64,000 nucleotides of DNA. It comes from Scilla litardierei. Taxonomy: Eukaryota; Streptophyta; Magnoliopsida; Asparagales; Asparagaceae. Below are positions 21,050 through 35,035 of the stretch, one piece after another (the stretch's first letter is position 1; every line of letters begins with the position of its first letter). The translations under genes were made by a program, and so were the position numbers. The notes beneath the pieces are model-generated. The model did no database searches. It was not told where the DNA came from and saw only the letters and a program-made list of their open reading frames with translations. The DNA lies in contig CM061140.1 of NCBI GenBank assembly GCA_030789695.1, positions 78,926,422-78,990,421 on the forward strand. The letters run 5' to 3'.

Positions 21050-21549
21050 NNNNNNNNNNNNNNNNNNNNNNNNNNNNNNNNNNNNNNNNNNNNNNNNNNN
21101 NNNNNNNNNNNNNNNNNNNNNNNNNNNNNNNNNNNNNNNNNNNNNNNNNNNNNNNNNNNNNNNNNNNNNNNNNNNNNNNNNNNNNNNNNNNNNNNNNNNN
21201 NNNNNNNNNNNNNNNNNNNNNNNNNNNNNNNNNNNNNNNNNNNNNNNNNNNNNNNNNNNNNNNNNNNNNNNNNNNNNNNNNNNNNNNNNNNNNNNNNNNN
21301 NNNNNNNNNNNNNNNNNNNNNNNNNNNNNNNNNNNNNNNNNNNNNNNNNNNNNNNNNNNNNNNNNNNNNNNNNNNNNNNNNNNNNNNNNNNNNNNNNNNN
21401 NNNNNNNNNNNNNNNNNNNNNNNNNNNNNNNNNNNNNNNNNNNNNNNNNNNNNNNNNNNNNNNNNNNNNNNNNNNNNNNNNNNNNNNNNNNNNNNNNNNN
21501 NNNNNNNNNNNNNNNNNNNNNNNNNNNNNNNNNNNNNNNNNNNNNNNNN
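21050..21549. other. Assembly gap (500 N)
   Basis: Exactly 500 N, a placeholder size. The sequence ending at 21049 is also found ending at 32566, and the sequence starting at 21550 is also found starting at 10019. Frames drawn through it are artefacts. Confidence 0.98.
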
Positions 21550-24003
21550 GAGGACGAGGGGAATGGCCCCATGAAGTCGACTCCCCACACATCGAAGATC
21601 TCTACCTCTAAGTTGTAGTGCTGAGGCATCTCGTTCCTCTTGGAGATGTTCCCCGTCCTTTGGCATTTGTCGCAAGCATGGACATAAGCATGGGTGTCCT
21701 TAAAGAGAGTCGGCCAGTAGAATCCACTCTGGAGGATTTGCACCGTCGTCTTTTAGGTGCTCGCATGTCCTCCACACTGCTGATCATGGCAATGGGAGAT
21801 TATGGAGGTCGCCTCGGTTTCAGGAATGCACCTTCGTATTACCCCATCATTACAGGTCTTGTACAAATGGGGGTCGTCCCAATAAAATTTACGGACCTCA
21901 TGAAAGAATTTCTTCTTCTATTGATAGCTCACGTTATGGGTGACGATGGTACAAGTCAGATAATTTGCGATGTCGACGTACCAAGGAGTCCAAGCGGAAA
22001 AGATGGAGAAGAGATTCTCATCAGGGAGCGAGTCGTCAACCGGAGTAGCATTCAAATCGAGAGTATGCATTCTGAACAAGTGATCGGCAACGACATTCTC
22101 CGCCCCCTTCTTGTCTTTAATCTCCAGGTCGAATTCCTGGAGGAGGAGAATCCACCTAATGAGCCGCGGCTTAGCCTTCTTCTTGTTCAATAGGTATTTG
22201 AGAGTCGCGTGATCCGTGTGCACGATCACCTTCGCACCAACGAGATATTTCCGAAACTTGTCCATGGCATAGATGACTGCTAGCAATCTTTTTCCGTGGT
22301 TGTATAATTTCTTTGGGCAACGTCAAGGGTCTTGCTCGTATAATAAATAACATGCAGATTTTTATCCTTCCTCTGTCCCAAGACGACTCCAACAGCGTAA
22401 TCGCTAGCATCGCACATTAACTCGAAGGGCAGGTTCCAGTCCGACGGCTGAATCACGGGTGCGGAAATCAACGCTTGCTTCAGAAGGCAGAAAGCTTCCA
22501 TACACTCGTTGTTGAAGACGAAAGGTGCATCCTTCACAAGGAGTTGAGTCAATGGCCGGGAAATCTTGGAGAAGTCTTTTATGAAGCGGCAGTAGAATCC
22601 CGCATGCCCTAAAAATCCACGGACTCCTCGAAGATTGAGCGGTGGCGGAAGCTTTTCAATCACCGCTACTTTTGCCTTATCTACCTCGATTCCTCTCGAA
22701 GAAATGACGTACCCCAGCACAACTCCTTCTTGGACCATGAAATGGCATTTCTCCCAGTTCAGGATTAGACCCTTGTTTTGACACCTCTCCAGGACTTTAG
22801 TTAGATTGCCGAGGCATGAGTCAAACTCAGTTCCATAGACGGAAAAATCGTCCATGAAAACCTCCATGATATCCTGGGAGTCGTAGGAGATGATTGCGGA
22901 CATTAGTCTTTGGAATGTAGCCAGGGCGTTACAAAGCCCAAACGGCATTCTTCTATAAGCATATGTCCCAAATGGACAAGTAAAAGTCGTCTTCTCTTGG
23001 TCATCATTATGGATGGGGATTTGAAGAAACCCGGAGTACCCGTCCATGAAGCAGAAGTAGTTGTGTTTGCCAGCCTCTCGAGCAACTGATCAATGAAAGG
23101 GAGAGGGTAGTGATCCTTCCTCGTGGCCTTGTTCAGCTTCCTATAGTCAATGCACATCCGGTACCCTGTGACGGTCCTCGTAGGAATGAGCTCGTTTTTC
23201 TCGTTGCGAATCACCGTCATTCCTCCTTTCTTGGGTACAACGTGCACCGAGCTAACCCAGCGACTGTCGGAGATAGGGTATATGATACCGGCATATGGAA
23301 ACCTAACAATCTCCTTTTTGACCACCTTCATCATGATGGGATTCAGTCTTCGTTGCGCCTCAGTTGAGGAGGCTTGCTCATCCTCAAGCAGTATCCTATG
23401 TGAGCAAAGCCCCAAGCTCACTCCTTTCAAGTCCTCAATTGCATACCCGAAAACACTCTTAAACCTCTTTAAAACTCCAAGAAGTTTGGTCATCTGGTCT
23501 TCAGGCAGCGAGGAGTTCACTATGATCGGCAGCGTCGAATCTTTCCCCAAATATTCATACTTTAGTCCCAGAGGCAAATCTTTCATCTCAACTTCTTGGG
23601 GACCCGACGCATATTTCTCAAGCTGAGCATCCTCCAGTGAAAGGACTTCTTCGTGGATCTCTTGAAAGCTAGCATCCGGAACTTCACTCCCAGCCGTGGT
23701 TTCGCATGGCAACGCCTCACAAAGTAACGAGGGGACAACGGAGGATGGCTCTGGGTCTTTCTCAAGCTCATAATAATTATCCGGGAAAAAGGCTTCAACG
23801 TGGAAACAGGTTTCAATAGTCGATGGTTCCTCACCACTGCTTCCGGCTTCCTCATTTTCCCAAGATCCGGGATGCTCTATAGAAGTCTGCAAGGAATAGA
23901 TCGATTCCTGTTCAACGTGCTCGACAGACTCTGCCTGGTAGTTCTCCTGACAAAACTCCTCATAGGTGAACAATTCTTCCCCACTGAATTCGGGACTAGG
24001 CAC
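21550..24003 (-). pseudogene. pol: Athila pol, second copy (partial)
   Basis: This repeats 10019-12472 with the same frameshifts and stops: RT with FMDD, RNase H, the integrase zinc finger and the first catalytic Asp. The rest of integrase is lost in the gap. Small differences include DLPLG in place of EFPLG before the RT domain. The shared lesions show that the two copies are the same allele or locus lineage, not independent insertions. Confidence 0.88.
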
Positions 24004-24465
24004 GTCGCCACTTCATCTGGAGGAAGGAGAGTTGTCGTGACTGGGTGCTGCTGCGTATCATGATACCTCCTCTGATTTTCCACAGCAGCAGACAAAAGGG
24101 ATGGAATGTTCGAAGCACTTAGGGATTCTGTCAAACTCTGTGCCAAGCAGCGGGCGTGGTGTGAATGATCCCAGATATCACCCGAAACGGCACACAACAT
24201 CCTTGTCGGTGAGCAGACAACCTGTGGTAAAAGGAGGGAGGGAGAACTGCATGGATAGAAAACACGTCAAAAGCACCGGTTGCATGAACGGGAGGTGAGG
24301 AGTATCGATGGTAGTATGGCGACTTAGTCAGCCAATTCTATACAACTAATATTTACAATATGTCCAAGTAAAATCAAAAAGTGTAGAATGCGAAAATTAT
24401 CGCGAGATAGAGATGTGAGCTAGACTCAAGGGTTCAAAAGATCCAAAAATAACAAGCATATTGCC

Positions 24466-24483
24466 TCCCCGACAACGGCTCCA
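24466..24483 (-). other. Primer binding site, second copy
   Basis: Identical to the tRNA-Asp-type site at 12935-12952. Confidence 0.8.
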
Positions 24484-24490
24484 TAAAGCT

Positions 24491-26183
24491 AGACGTCCCC
24501 ACGGTTTGTGATCATGCAATGTGTGAATAGGATTGGGGGCGCGAGATTTAAATATTTATAACCGCAAGCGCACGGTGTTGTAGTGTGGCTTGGGGGTCGA
24601 ACACAGGGAGGCGTGGTTGTGCTTGTGTCAGAAGGGACCAAATTCACCCTATGGGTGAGCTAGCCCGAATCAATAGATGGGTTGTCACAAGATGAATACG
24701 ACGGCTAAACAATATAAAGGGAAACACAGGACTTCGGTTTCCACCCTATTATGTGTTCTCGCCACTACGGCCGACGGATAGGATAACGATCGGACTTAGG
24801 ATTTAATGGAGAGACGTTGCCTCTAAGAGTGATACCAGCGTCCCATGGGCCCGATATTCTGGTCGATGCCCAGGATGATACGTCGGACTACCCGGGTTCG
24901 GTCAGTGGGCATTCCCATGTCCATTAGCACTGACCGACTCCGGGAGCACTAAGCTCGCAACAATAACTCCCAACATCACGTCCTGCCGTTCCCACACGCT
25001 AGGATTCGATGTCCACGCTAAGGGCGTGACCTATGTCTAGGGAGTCAACCGCCAAGTTTATTCCCCCTTGGCCCAACGGTCAAAGGCGGTCTTTTCCACC
25101 GATGAGAATGAAACACCCTGCGTAACCAATAGATTCCTAATCCCTATCGATTTTCTAGTCCTATGGATGCATTAGGAAGAACCCACGAAGGGGTTTCCAC
25201 CAAAATCCCAGATTTGGGAACTACTCACACATTTTAGGTAAAAGGCAATCTAAATGAAAATCGACCGTTAAAAACATAATCGGGCAATAGAAATGAAGTA
25301 ATAACAGTGCAATTAACAATATATTAAAGTTTCATGAAGATCTGAACACTTACAAATAACCAAAAAATTCCAGCCGTCACAATAGAGAAAAGACAGAAAT
25401 AAAAACACAGCTCTCGTTTCTGAAAACCTGGGGTTTATATATATATAAAACGATGTCACCTGATCGGTTGAAGTATCAACCGATCGGGTTGATACCGATC
25501 GGGTGAGCTGCTGCGATCTTCGGCAGCGGTCTTCAGAAACTTCACCCGGTCAGGCGACACGATCGGTTGGCGGAAGCACCTAGTCGTTTGGATCTTGCGG
25601 TCACCGGGTGAACCGATCGGTTGATAAATCAACCGATCGATTGGAAATGTCGCCCAAAAGACAGAAAGTTGCGACGTTTTGGCACGGTTAGCTGGCTGTC
25701 GGGTGAGCTCTCTGGGTCATGTCTTTGGGGAATCGGCTACAGATGAACCGATCGGGTGAAGGTCACCCGATCGGTTGGAATTCAGCTTCAATTTCCAGAG
25801 AAGACAGTTGGGCTGAACCGGTCGTCGAACCGATCGATTGACGCACACATTGCTGCAGCTGCTGTCCGGGTCGTGCAAGCGTGCATCACCCGATCGGTTG
25901 GATGTATCCAACCGATCGGGCGAGGGAATGAATTTGACCCCCTGGATCACGTGTGACTCCTCCCGTTGCTCCGGGGACTTTTGATATCTTCGTTATGTGT
26001 CCCCTACGCTGGCAAACTCCTACAAACATGCAAAAACACGGAGAATGGAAAGAAAACTAGAAAATACGAGAAAATGGATACAGAAAACTAGAAAATACGA
26101 GAAAATGGATACGGGACGGAGGAAAATAACGGAAAAACACAAAAGAAGACGTGCGTGAATATATGAAATATAAAAGCATGTCA
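24491..26183 (-). repeat. 5' LTR of element B, second copy
   Basis: Counterpart of 12960-14652, with the same TATA box, CGATCGG cluster, tandem 33-bp duplication and hairpin. It is adjacent to the primer site at 24466-24483. Confidence 0.85.
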
Positions 26184-29100
26184 GTGGTGCATGTGGCCTA
26201 GGAACATGTGATCTAGCAAGAGCATATGGATATGTGTATGGAACATTGTGTTGTGCTAAAGCATGATGGTGGACAAGTGATCCATGGTGTGGTGTTGCAT
26301 ACATTCGTTGATGAACATGAGGTGTATATGCATAAAGGTGATCAAGAGAATAAACATGCATACATGGATGTGATGTGTGATCATAAGCATATGAAGGTGC
26401 ATGAGCATCAGTACGTGCATAAGAGTGTCTCAAATGAGTGTTTGCATGTGCTCGTGGATGTGGAGCATAAAAACTTTCATTTGTAGGAATGTGAGGAGTG
26501 GATGCATTCCTACTAATATTGGTGTACATGAACGCATGCCCCTTCCTTTGATGTCCACCCTTGGTGGGTTTCTTTGCAAAGGAGGGAGGAATAGGAGTGG
26601 TGGTTTCCTTGGTAGTAGAACTACTCAAGTTGTCATAGACACCACTCGTGGATGCACCGGAGGATGGCCTCACAAAATTTATAGTTACTTCATTTTAAAA
26701 GGTGCGTGCATTAGATGCACTTGCCTTAGAATAACCAAGGCCAACACGATGGTTTGCCGGTAGTTGATTCTTTCGCAAATCATCCAAAATGTCTTTTCCC
26801 TTATTGAATCTCTCAACAATGGAGGACATGAGCTCATATTTCTTCGAAATTGAAGAAATAGTGGCATTCAAGGTGGATGCATTTGTGGTGAGCTCGTGCA
26901 CTTGGGATTTGAGAGACTCATTCTCAATTCCCAAACTAGTGTTTTGAGATTGAAGATTTTCAATCTCAAGATCGTTACTATCCACAATGGAAACACGATC
27001 AAGTTAAGATTTGAGGAACTCCACCTCTTTTCTCACCATGCCATTTTGTGTAAGCAAACTTGCTTTCTCAATGGCGAGTGTCTCAACAATGGTGTAATTG
27101 TTTGAGGTGCTACATGTAGATGTGTTAGTGAGACTAGCAATCTTATTCTTAGCATCACAATATTTATGCATAATCTTTTGATATTTATCAAATAATTGTT
27201 CATTTGCAATTCTAAGATCATCCATTGTTACCTCTTCATCGTCGCTATCACTTCCACTAGAATCACTCGATTCGTTACTAGAATCACCCGTAGTGGCATC
27301 CTCTCGTGCCATCAAACCCATGAATGAATCCCTTTCATCATTGGAGGAAGAACACTCAGAGGTGGACTCTTCTTGCTCCGCTAACATGTGCCATATTTGA
27401 TATGTTTTCGTAGCCTTAGACACACGCATAAGAATTTCATAAGTTAAATAAGCAAGGAAGATATACATTACCTTGATTCGGGTTCAATATTACATATTTA
27501 ACCCCCCATTTAGCCCTATTTTGTGCTCATGTGATGCTACATTGTTCTCTAATTCATACGTATTTTGTACACAATTATTTATTAGAGAAAACACTCTATT
27601 TGAGCACAAAACAGCAATTAACGAAGTATTTCTGCACTTTTTATATTTTTCATAGCTTGGTCTCGATCTCACGATTCCAACGACTATTTATTTGTATTTT
27701 TCTGAGATCTGTGCTAATTACTATGAATTTTTGAATGCAGAATACATTTTAAATGAAGAAATACAAACAAATTCAGCGCACGGATCTTGGCGCATGACGC
27801 GGCGCCCATCGGAAGCGCCACGTGGCAACATCACGGCCGATGGGAGCTAATCCAACGGCAAGATTACTTGGGCGACGTGGCTAATTCTGGAGCATCGGAT
27901 TTCGATCGGACGGACAACATCGGCTCGCATCAGCGAAGCGGAGCTCTCCTTCTCAGTGACACGTGGCATCATCATGAGAATCCCCGTTTTCATCCGACGG
28001 CTCGTAGCTGAGGACGCAATGCACCGTACGATCTGGATCCAAAGGCTGAGATCGAGAACGAAATCGCGAAGCAGCCGCGATTCGAAGGGACACGTGGTGC
28101 ATATCGGACGAGTCGCCGCTCAAACGGACGGCAGATATTGTCCCCGAGATCGAAATCGGAAGCCGCTGCGAACGGGGCGATGTGGCCTCTCGACGTTCAT
28201 TGGATCAAGATCCTACGGACGGTAATTTCCCTGAATTGAATCCGGATTCGATGGCGGGCGAACGGGTGAGCGGGCGAAACCCGTTAAGGAGGGCCACGTG
28301 TCGATCTGTGGATTGATCCCGCTGAGATCGTGCGGGTGAGATTTGAAGCGGTTCGCGGGCGCGATTTTGGAGCGGGTTTAGACCTGTTAACCCCCTCAAA
28401 CCCGCAATGCCTCTATATAATGTATTCCTAGGGTTTTTTGGGCGTATTCAAACAGATTTTGGGCGTATTCTGAGCGTATTGGAGGCTCTAGGAGCCGTAT
28501 TTCGCCACCACAAAATTCTGTAAAATTCCAGAGGCTATTTTCTTATTTCCAGAGAGTTTTGGTGTCTTTTCAAGGATATTTGGTGATAAATTTCTTAACT
28601 TAAACCTCGTTTTTGGTGCTTTTCTATTGTATTTTGCTATTGGATTGATGTATTTTGCTATGAAACTTGTTTATTCTTGTACCATGAGTAGCTAAATTGT
28701 TATTGTGCATGGTATGGTGTAGTTAGGGGATATGATGCGTGTTTATTTGGTTGAATATCATCGTTCGTAAGCGTTTATGTCGCTAAAGTTGTAATTTTTA
28801 CTATTAAATCCGCTTTTTCATCTTCCAAAAGAAGTGACTAGGTTGATGATCACCCCAAAAGGGTGATCTTTGATCTCTCCAAAAGAGAGTTTCATACCGT
28901 ATTCGTAGGATTATAATTTTAGCGACTATTTAATTCATATTGTGCTTGAATCCCCAAAAGGGTATCTTCCGATGAATCGCTCCTAAAAAGAGGATTTATT
29001 GAGTTATATTTGATCAACCAACGTATACGAATCACTGATCCTAATGAACCCATTACATGTGCATACTTCTCATTGTTATTTTCACGAATTTTCATTGTTC

Positions 29101-30476
29101 GTATCGTTCACGTATTCACAATTCACCATCAAACTCATTCACACCATCGCCATTTAAAGTGTTTAGTTTCTCTACGTAGATTTTCTATTTTTATTTAAGC
29201 TTGTGGTTTCAACAGATTTCTCCCGAGGATTCGACATCTGGACTCCCAGATTTTACTACTTGTACGGACTCTTGCGCTTGAGAGAATCACCTTTTTGGTC
29301 CCACCATACCTCTTCAATTTTCTCCATCAATTCTTTTTGCTCATTTGTCATTCATGTTCGGAAGTGGTAGGTGCACGAAGGGGCTTCTCCACAAGCTTCC
29401 AATAATCCTCATCAATGGATTGAATATATGCCTTCATCTTTACACACCAAATTGGATAGTTCGATCCAATGAGAATGGTGGAGTAGGCCCTCGTGTGTTG
29501 TGGTTGTTGGTTGACATAGCTATAAACTTGCTCTGAAACCAAGTGTAAGGACCCTATGCTGTGAGAAAGAACCACTAGATGGGGTGAATAGTGTTTTATA
29601 GAATTATAAGAAATTTACGCCAAATAAAACCCTAATTAACCAACAAATGCGGAATTAAAGAAATGATCAACAACACAATGAATAATGCAATTCAAACATG
29701 CAATGTATCCTGGTTCGGTGCCACCCAAGTCAAACCCGACTTGTTACCGATGCCCTAATCCAGCAACACCCGAGATCACACTCGGATACTCTAGTAAATA
29801 CGACTAGAGATTTTCTTTAACCCACTTGTGGAAACTCCAACAAGTGCAATCGACCTACAATCGATGTCCGTGTATCCCACAAGCCGGGAACACGCAAATA
29901 CCTTAATCCCACAAATTGGGAACAAAGCACACTCACACAAACCGTGAGTAAACCCTTTCCTTGACTCCCACAACTTGGGATCGAGCCAACCCTCTCACCA
30001 ATCGAGAGTACTTAACAAAATAGAAGTATTGAGAATGAAATATACACCTTGAAATGCACTCACCTATGCCTTGAATAAGAACTTACTTGTAAAGGATATA
30101 GTGTGTGTGTGTGAAGTGCTCAATGAGGGAGGATATAACCCTTGAGATGCTTACCTAAAGATGAAAGCAAATCTAGCTTAGATGTGTGCTTTAGAGCATA
30201 GAGGGAAAGAGAGAATTAGAGAGCACTTGAGCGGAGAAACATGCTTGAAAGTGAGACTTGAAATGTTTTCTTAAGAGACCAAGAGCCCTCACATATTCAG
30301 CCTATCTCCTATATATATTAGCTCAAGGGAAGCCCAAAACCCCAATCAAAAAGACCCAAAAACAAATCTTCCAATGGCTAGAAATGAGCTGAAAACGACT
30401 CAGACAGTCGCCTGTAGAAGGGGGAACAGTCGCTTGGTCCACTGTAGCCAAGGCTGGGTAGGCGACTGTCGAACCT
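26184..30476 (-). mobile_element. Copia remnant with inserted LTR, second copy
   Basis: Counterpart of 14653-18954. The gag C-terminal half is at 26184-27476, the inserted LTR at about 27476-29293, the gag N-terminus at about 29294-29517, the primer site near 29528-29542 and the LTR remnant up to 30476. The 3' half of the inserted LTR carries most of the differences between the two copies. Confidence 0.68.
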
Positions 30477-32005
30477 TGACGTCCCCTAGATTTGAGCATA
30501 CAAGTGCAATAGGATCGGGGATACCAGATTAAAATATTTATACCGCAAGTGCACGGTGTTGTAGTGTGGCTTGTGGGTTGAACTCAGGGAGGCGTGTGTG
30601 TGCTTGTGTCAAGAGGGAACCGGTTCACCCAATGGGTGAGCTAGCCCGAACGATCGGTGGTTTGTCACAAAATATGGATACGAAGGATAAACGATATAAA
30701 AGGAAACCTAGGACTCTGGTTTTCACCCTATCGTGTGCCCTCTCTATTACGACCGACGGATAGGAATTCGATTGGATTTTAGGGTTTAGTGGTGAGACGG
30801 TGCCTCTAAGAGTGATACCTAGCGTCCCATGGGCCCGATATTCCGGTCGGTGCCCAGGATGATACGCTAGGTCTACCCAGGTTTGATCGGTGGGCATTCA
30901 CATGTCCATTAACACCGACCAACCCTGGGAGCACTAAGCTCGCAACGATTACTCCCAACATCTCATCCTGTTGTTCCCACGTGTAAGGATTCAATGTCTA
31001 CGCTAAGGGTGTGAGCTGTGGCTAGGGAGTCAACCACCATGTTTATTCCCCCTTCGCCCGATGGTCAGAGGCGGTCTTTCTCCCACCAATGACAATGAAA
31101 CACCCCGCGTAACCATCTAAATTCCTAAACCCTATCGAAATCCTATTCCTATGGTCGTTCTAAGAGAACCCGCGAAGGGGTTTCCACCAAAATCCCAGAT
31201 TTGGGAACTACTCACGATTCATGGCAAAAACACAATCTAAACGAAAATTCAACGGTAGTAATCATGATCATGCAATATAAAACAATTGCTAGCAATGATA
31301 TTAATACTATATTAAAGTTTCAAGATAATCGGAAGACTTACAAGATTCAATAAAATTCCAGCCGTCACAAGCCAAAAAAGACAGAAAAAATAACAACATT
31401 CGTTTCTAAAAACCCTAGGTCAACTATATATAGAAAACGAGGACACCCGATCCATTGAAGCATCAACCGATCAGGTGAGCTGCTAGTCGTCTAGGCCAGC
31501 AGGCTTTAGAAGCTTCAACCGGTCGCTGGGCTGGGCGGTTGGCATGATCGGGTCGTGATTTGGGGAAATTCAGCTTCAGATGAACCGATCGGGTGAGATA
31601 TCACCCGATCGGTTGGAATTAAGCTAAAAAAGACATAGAGCTCTGTCGATCTCACCTGATCACTGAATCGATCGGGTGAGCTGCTCTTCTCTTCATCTCC
31701 TGTCCGGGTAGGATACGCGTGCATCAACCGATCGGTTGGCTGTGTCCACTCGATCGGTTGAGGGCTGAAATTTGGTTTTCTTCGACATTTGGCCCTCTGA
31801 TCGCGCGTGACTCCTTCCGTTGCTCTGGGGACTCGTGATATCTGCTTTGTATGTACCTAACGCTGAAAATCTCCTGCATTTACACAAAAACACAAAGAAG
31901 TGAAAGAAAACTAAAAATCACAAGAGAAAGGGTACAGAACGACGGAAAACAATGGAAAATCGCAAAAAAGACGTGCGTGAATATACAAAATATAAACACA
32001 CATCA
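30477..32005 (-). repeat. 3' LTR of element C, second copy
   Basis: Counterpart of 18955-20489, with a few one- to three-base indels. The polypurine tract follows at 32006-32020. Confidence 0.8.
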
Positions 32006-32910
32006 AAATCCCCCAAGCTGAACCCTTCCTCGTCCTCGAGGAAGACGAGTGAGAGTAGGAGCTCGGAGGGAAAAAATAGAGAGAGAGGGAGAGAAAGAGA
32101 CAATGAAATCACAGATCGCCCATCAGAGCCGACAAAATCAAACACGCCACACTAAGCAAGCATGCGATAAAACACAACACTAAACCAAGGAATATGAGTC
32201 CATACAAGTGTCATGGGCCCACGCGGTGAAGCGCGAGTGAGTGTGGTCGTGTGCTAGCAGACGGTGTTACTATCTACATTGTGCAATAGAGCTCCATATA
32301 CACATACCCAAGGAATGACCAAAATATCAATTCAATTCGAAATTGCGGTGAATAGTTGCTCAAGCATTCATGAGAAGAGTATAAGAATAGAAGCGTATCA
32401 TGCATCGGGGAGTCCACAGCTAGGGACTAGGAAATCACCACACTATCGCTTAGATAATCGCTAGAAAGTTCCTATGCCAAGTGTGTTCGAAATCGATGGA
32501 GGTTGAGAAGATGTGGAGTAGAACACTCGGTGCAAATTCTCGCCTTTCCTTTATTCTTGGTAGATAGGAATAATATTCACAACGGGAATTTTTTTGGGTT
32601 TTGGGTATTTGTTTTTTTTTTAAATTTTTGGATATACATATTTTTTTCTTTTCTCTTTTCTTTTTGGGTTTTTCTTTTCTCTCTTTTTTTGGATTTTTGG
32701 ATTTTTTGGCTATACACTTGTGTACTCTCCCAAGTGGGGGAACGGTACACGACGAGGGGATTTGCACCAAGTAAAACAAAAAAGAAATCGGAATCTAAAC
32801 ACTTGGGCAAAGGAGATATTTCTCGCAAATCAGAGCATAAGCTAAAGGGGTTATCCTAGTCCTATTTGTGGAATCCCGACACATGCGAATTGAAGCATAC
32901 GATATATATA
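32006..32910 (-). other. 3' internal region of element C, up to Helitron insertion
   Basis: The first part repeats 20490-21049; 32567-32910 exists only here. It is T-rich on the plus strand (32590-32710) and matches in kind the A-rich noncoding region after ORF1 in element A. There is no gene. It stops at the Helitron 5' end at 32911, so the Helitron inserted into element C. Confidence 0.6.
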
Positions 32911-33197
32911 TCTATATTATAAAATAGAGATGTTATCATGGGTTATTGGATAAGAGTTTTTGGATAAGAGTTGAGCAATTGGGTATAAATGAGGGATGTT
33001 GTTAAGAGAAATTGGATAAGATAAGAGAAATTGGATAAGTGAAGAGAAATTGAGTTTTAAATTTTAAGTTTGAAACAAAATTTTAGGGGGGAAATAAATT
33101 TTGGGTGGGAAGAAAACAACTCAGCGCTAAAAAAACCCATCAATTCTATTTTGGCTTCTCTCTTCGTGGCTTCTCTCTTCAGCGATCGACAACCCAT

Positions 33198-33331
33198 AGC
33201 TCCTCTCTTCACGGGATCTAAAACCCCCAAGCCCTAGCAGCACGATCATGCGCCTCCCCCTTTGCGAGCTTCTCTCTTCACGGGATCTCCCCCAAGCCCT
33301 AGCAGCATGATATTGCGTCTCCCCCTTCGCG
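33198..33331 (+). repeat. Two-copy tandem repeat of about 67 bp
   Basis: Units 33198-33266 and 33267-33331 share 'ctctcttcacgggatct', 'ccaagccctagcagca' and 'ctccccctt'. The pyrimidine-rich composition looks like a plant 5' untranslated region, followed by the exon-like segment at 33475. Confidence 0.55.
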
Positions 33332-33474
33332 CTCTAGAAAACCCCAAAGCCTAACATCCTAGCAGCTCGAAGAAAGGCATCATTTTTGGTAAAAAATTTT
33401 GATTATTTTTCGTAAAAAAAATTTTCCTTCATGCTGGGGTTATGAATTTTTTTCGTAAAATTTTCTGATTATTT

Positions 33475-33696
33475 TTGGTTTGTTTGGATGTCGAGGCTCG
33501 GGATCGCTCAGGCTTTAGAAGAAGAAACCAATGTGAGGAGTGGAATCCGAAGTCCAAACTTGAAGAGGAGAAGCAGAATGTGCAAGTTGGAGAGCAAAAA
33601 CATCCTGTATTTTCTGTTGATGAATCGGATATGGCATTGAAGCGTCAGAAGAAGGATCTCTTCTTAATAGTGTACTCACCATCAGTTCATTTGCAG
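33475..33696 (+). pseudogene. Exon-like fragment of unknown gene in Helitron
   Basis: An open segment (MVCLDVEARDRSGFRRRN to ESDMALKRQKKDLF and SPSVHLQ) ends at a good splice donor, CAG/GTAAGA, at 33696/33697. I do not recognise the protein. It lies behind the 5'UTR-like repeat and could be the first exon of a captured gene. No matching acceptor exon is evident. Confidence 0.35.
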
Positions 33697-35035
33697 GTAA
33701 GACTATTAATTTTCAATGTTTAGTTTAGTTTAGTTTTCATAATAACGCATGCTCACTTCATGTTCAAATTTAGTTTAGTTTATTATTTTTATTTTGGAGA
33801 ATTACCAAATTGTGATCGGCCTAGCTGTGACATGCACCACTGAATTTACAAGAAGATAAGCATATGGCTTTTAAAGATGAGAAGATATGTATTATGCAAC
33901 AAAAAGAACAGGCCCTTAGTCCCCAAAGCAATGACATAATTCTCTAAAAATACGACTGGATAGACAAGGAGGCTATGAAAAGAGGACACCCACACACGCC
34001 TACACATCCACACGCTCAATTTCAACCATGAATATTAGATCTTGCAGCCCACAATAGCTCAACACAGTACATAAAGAAATTGGCATCTCGAATATAAAAA
34101 ATGATATTGTACAGAAATACCATTACCATGCAACGAATTACAGTTCAGAATGTTTTCTAAAATATCCAATACGGCAAAAGATACAAGCAGGACAAGGAAC
34201 ACCTTGAGAATGAACGTATTACAAGGACAGTAGCCACAAGGCAGTTCAAATGCCACCATTCAGTTAGCATTGCAAGGGGATTTTTTTAATTCATGATACA
34301 AGCAGGTCGGAAGTTTTTAATGAAAGAAAAAAACATTTGTGCACTGTTTTACACAAACAGCAGACTCAAACAAAGGGAAAATGAGAAAAACAGCAGCTGC
34401 AATTCAAAATTTACCATCCCCAGCGTTTCTCTATGATGCAAAAATGAAAAAAAACATATATTTAGTTGATATGTATTACTTTGAATCTAATATCAGCTAG
34501 CTTGCACTAGAGTTCTGTAAATTCAAATATCAGTCTCTTTGTTTAAGTGTCCATCGGACATGATTGTTTGAGTCGCTTAATGTATTTTTGTATCTTATCC
34601 CATATTGTATTACAGAATGTTATCTAGAAGACTACAATCATGCATCATTATGAATGATTTCCCCATAAATCGAAATTGTAGCTTTGGTTGGCAAATGCAT
34701 CATTGTATTTGTATGTTTTGTATTTGAATGTTTTTCTGTTTGTTTTATTTACAAAGGAAATGAAGAGTTTTTTGATGTAGAATAAACAGAGTCTCTCTCG
34801 CTTCCACTCTTCTTGACTGTAATCAAAAGAAGATGATGATGTAGAATAAACAGAGTCTCTCTCGCTTCCACTCTGGTTCAATTAAAGCACGTGCATATAA
34901 TGTCTGTTCTTACAAGCATAGTGTATCATGTAGCATACTTTAGGAAAGAGTAGTATAATTTGTTGAGAGTTCACACTACAAATCAAATTTGCAGTGAATT
35001 TCAATACTGAGCAAAAAGCCTGTTTTTTGTAGATG
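33697..35035 (+). other. Helitron interior without recognised gene
   Basis: A/T-rich DNA with no supported coding region. A 37-bp direct repeat occurs at 34774-34810 and 34838-34874 ('gatgtagaataaacagag' and onward). The rest looks like intron or untranslated sequence. Confidence 0.4.

Larger units (their letters stand above)
21550..32566. repeat. Second copy of 10019-21049 (duplication or unmerged contig overlap)
   Basis: Eleven kilobases repeat the left contig end in the same order and orientation: pol of element B (from integrase inward), primer site, LTR B, Copia remnant with the inserted LTR, and the 3' LTR of element C. The offset is 11531 bp up to about 28011, then drifts to 11516 through small indels. 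By eye the copies differ by only scattered single bases, except for about 500 bp at 17080-17600 versus 28605-29125, which differ much more. The copies meet exactly at the gap. Confidence 0.93.

Noticed and set aside
20934..21743. Long open frames on both strands running through the first N block
   Set aside because: They are open only because N codons are not stops. The real coding part starts again at 21550.
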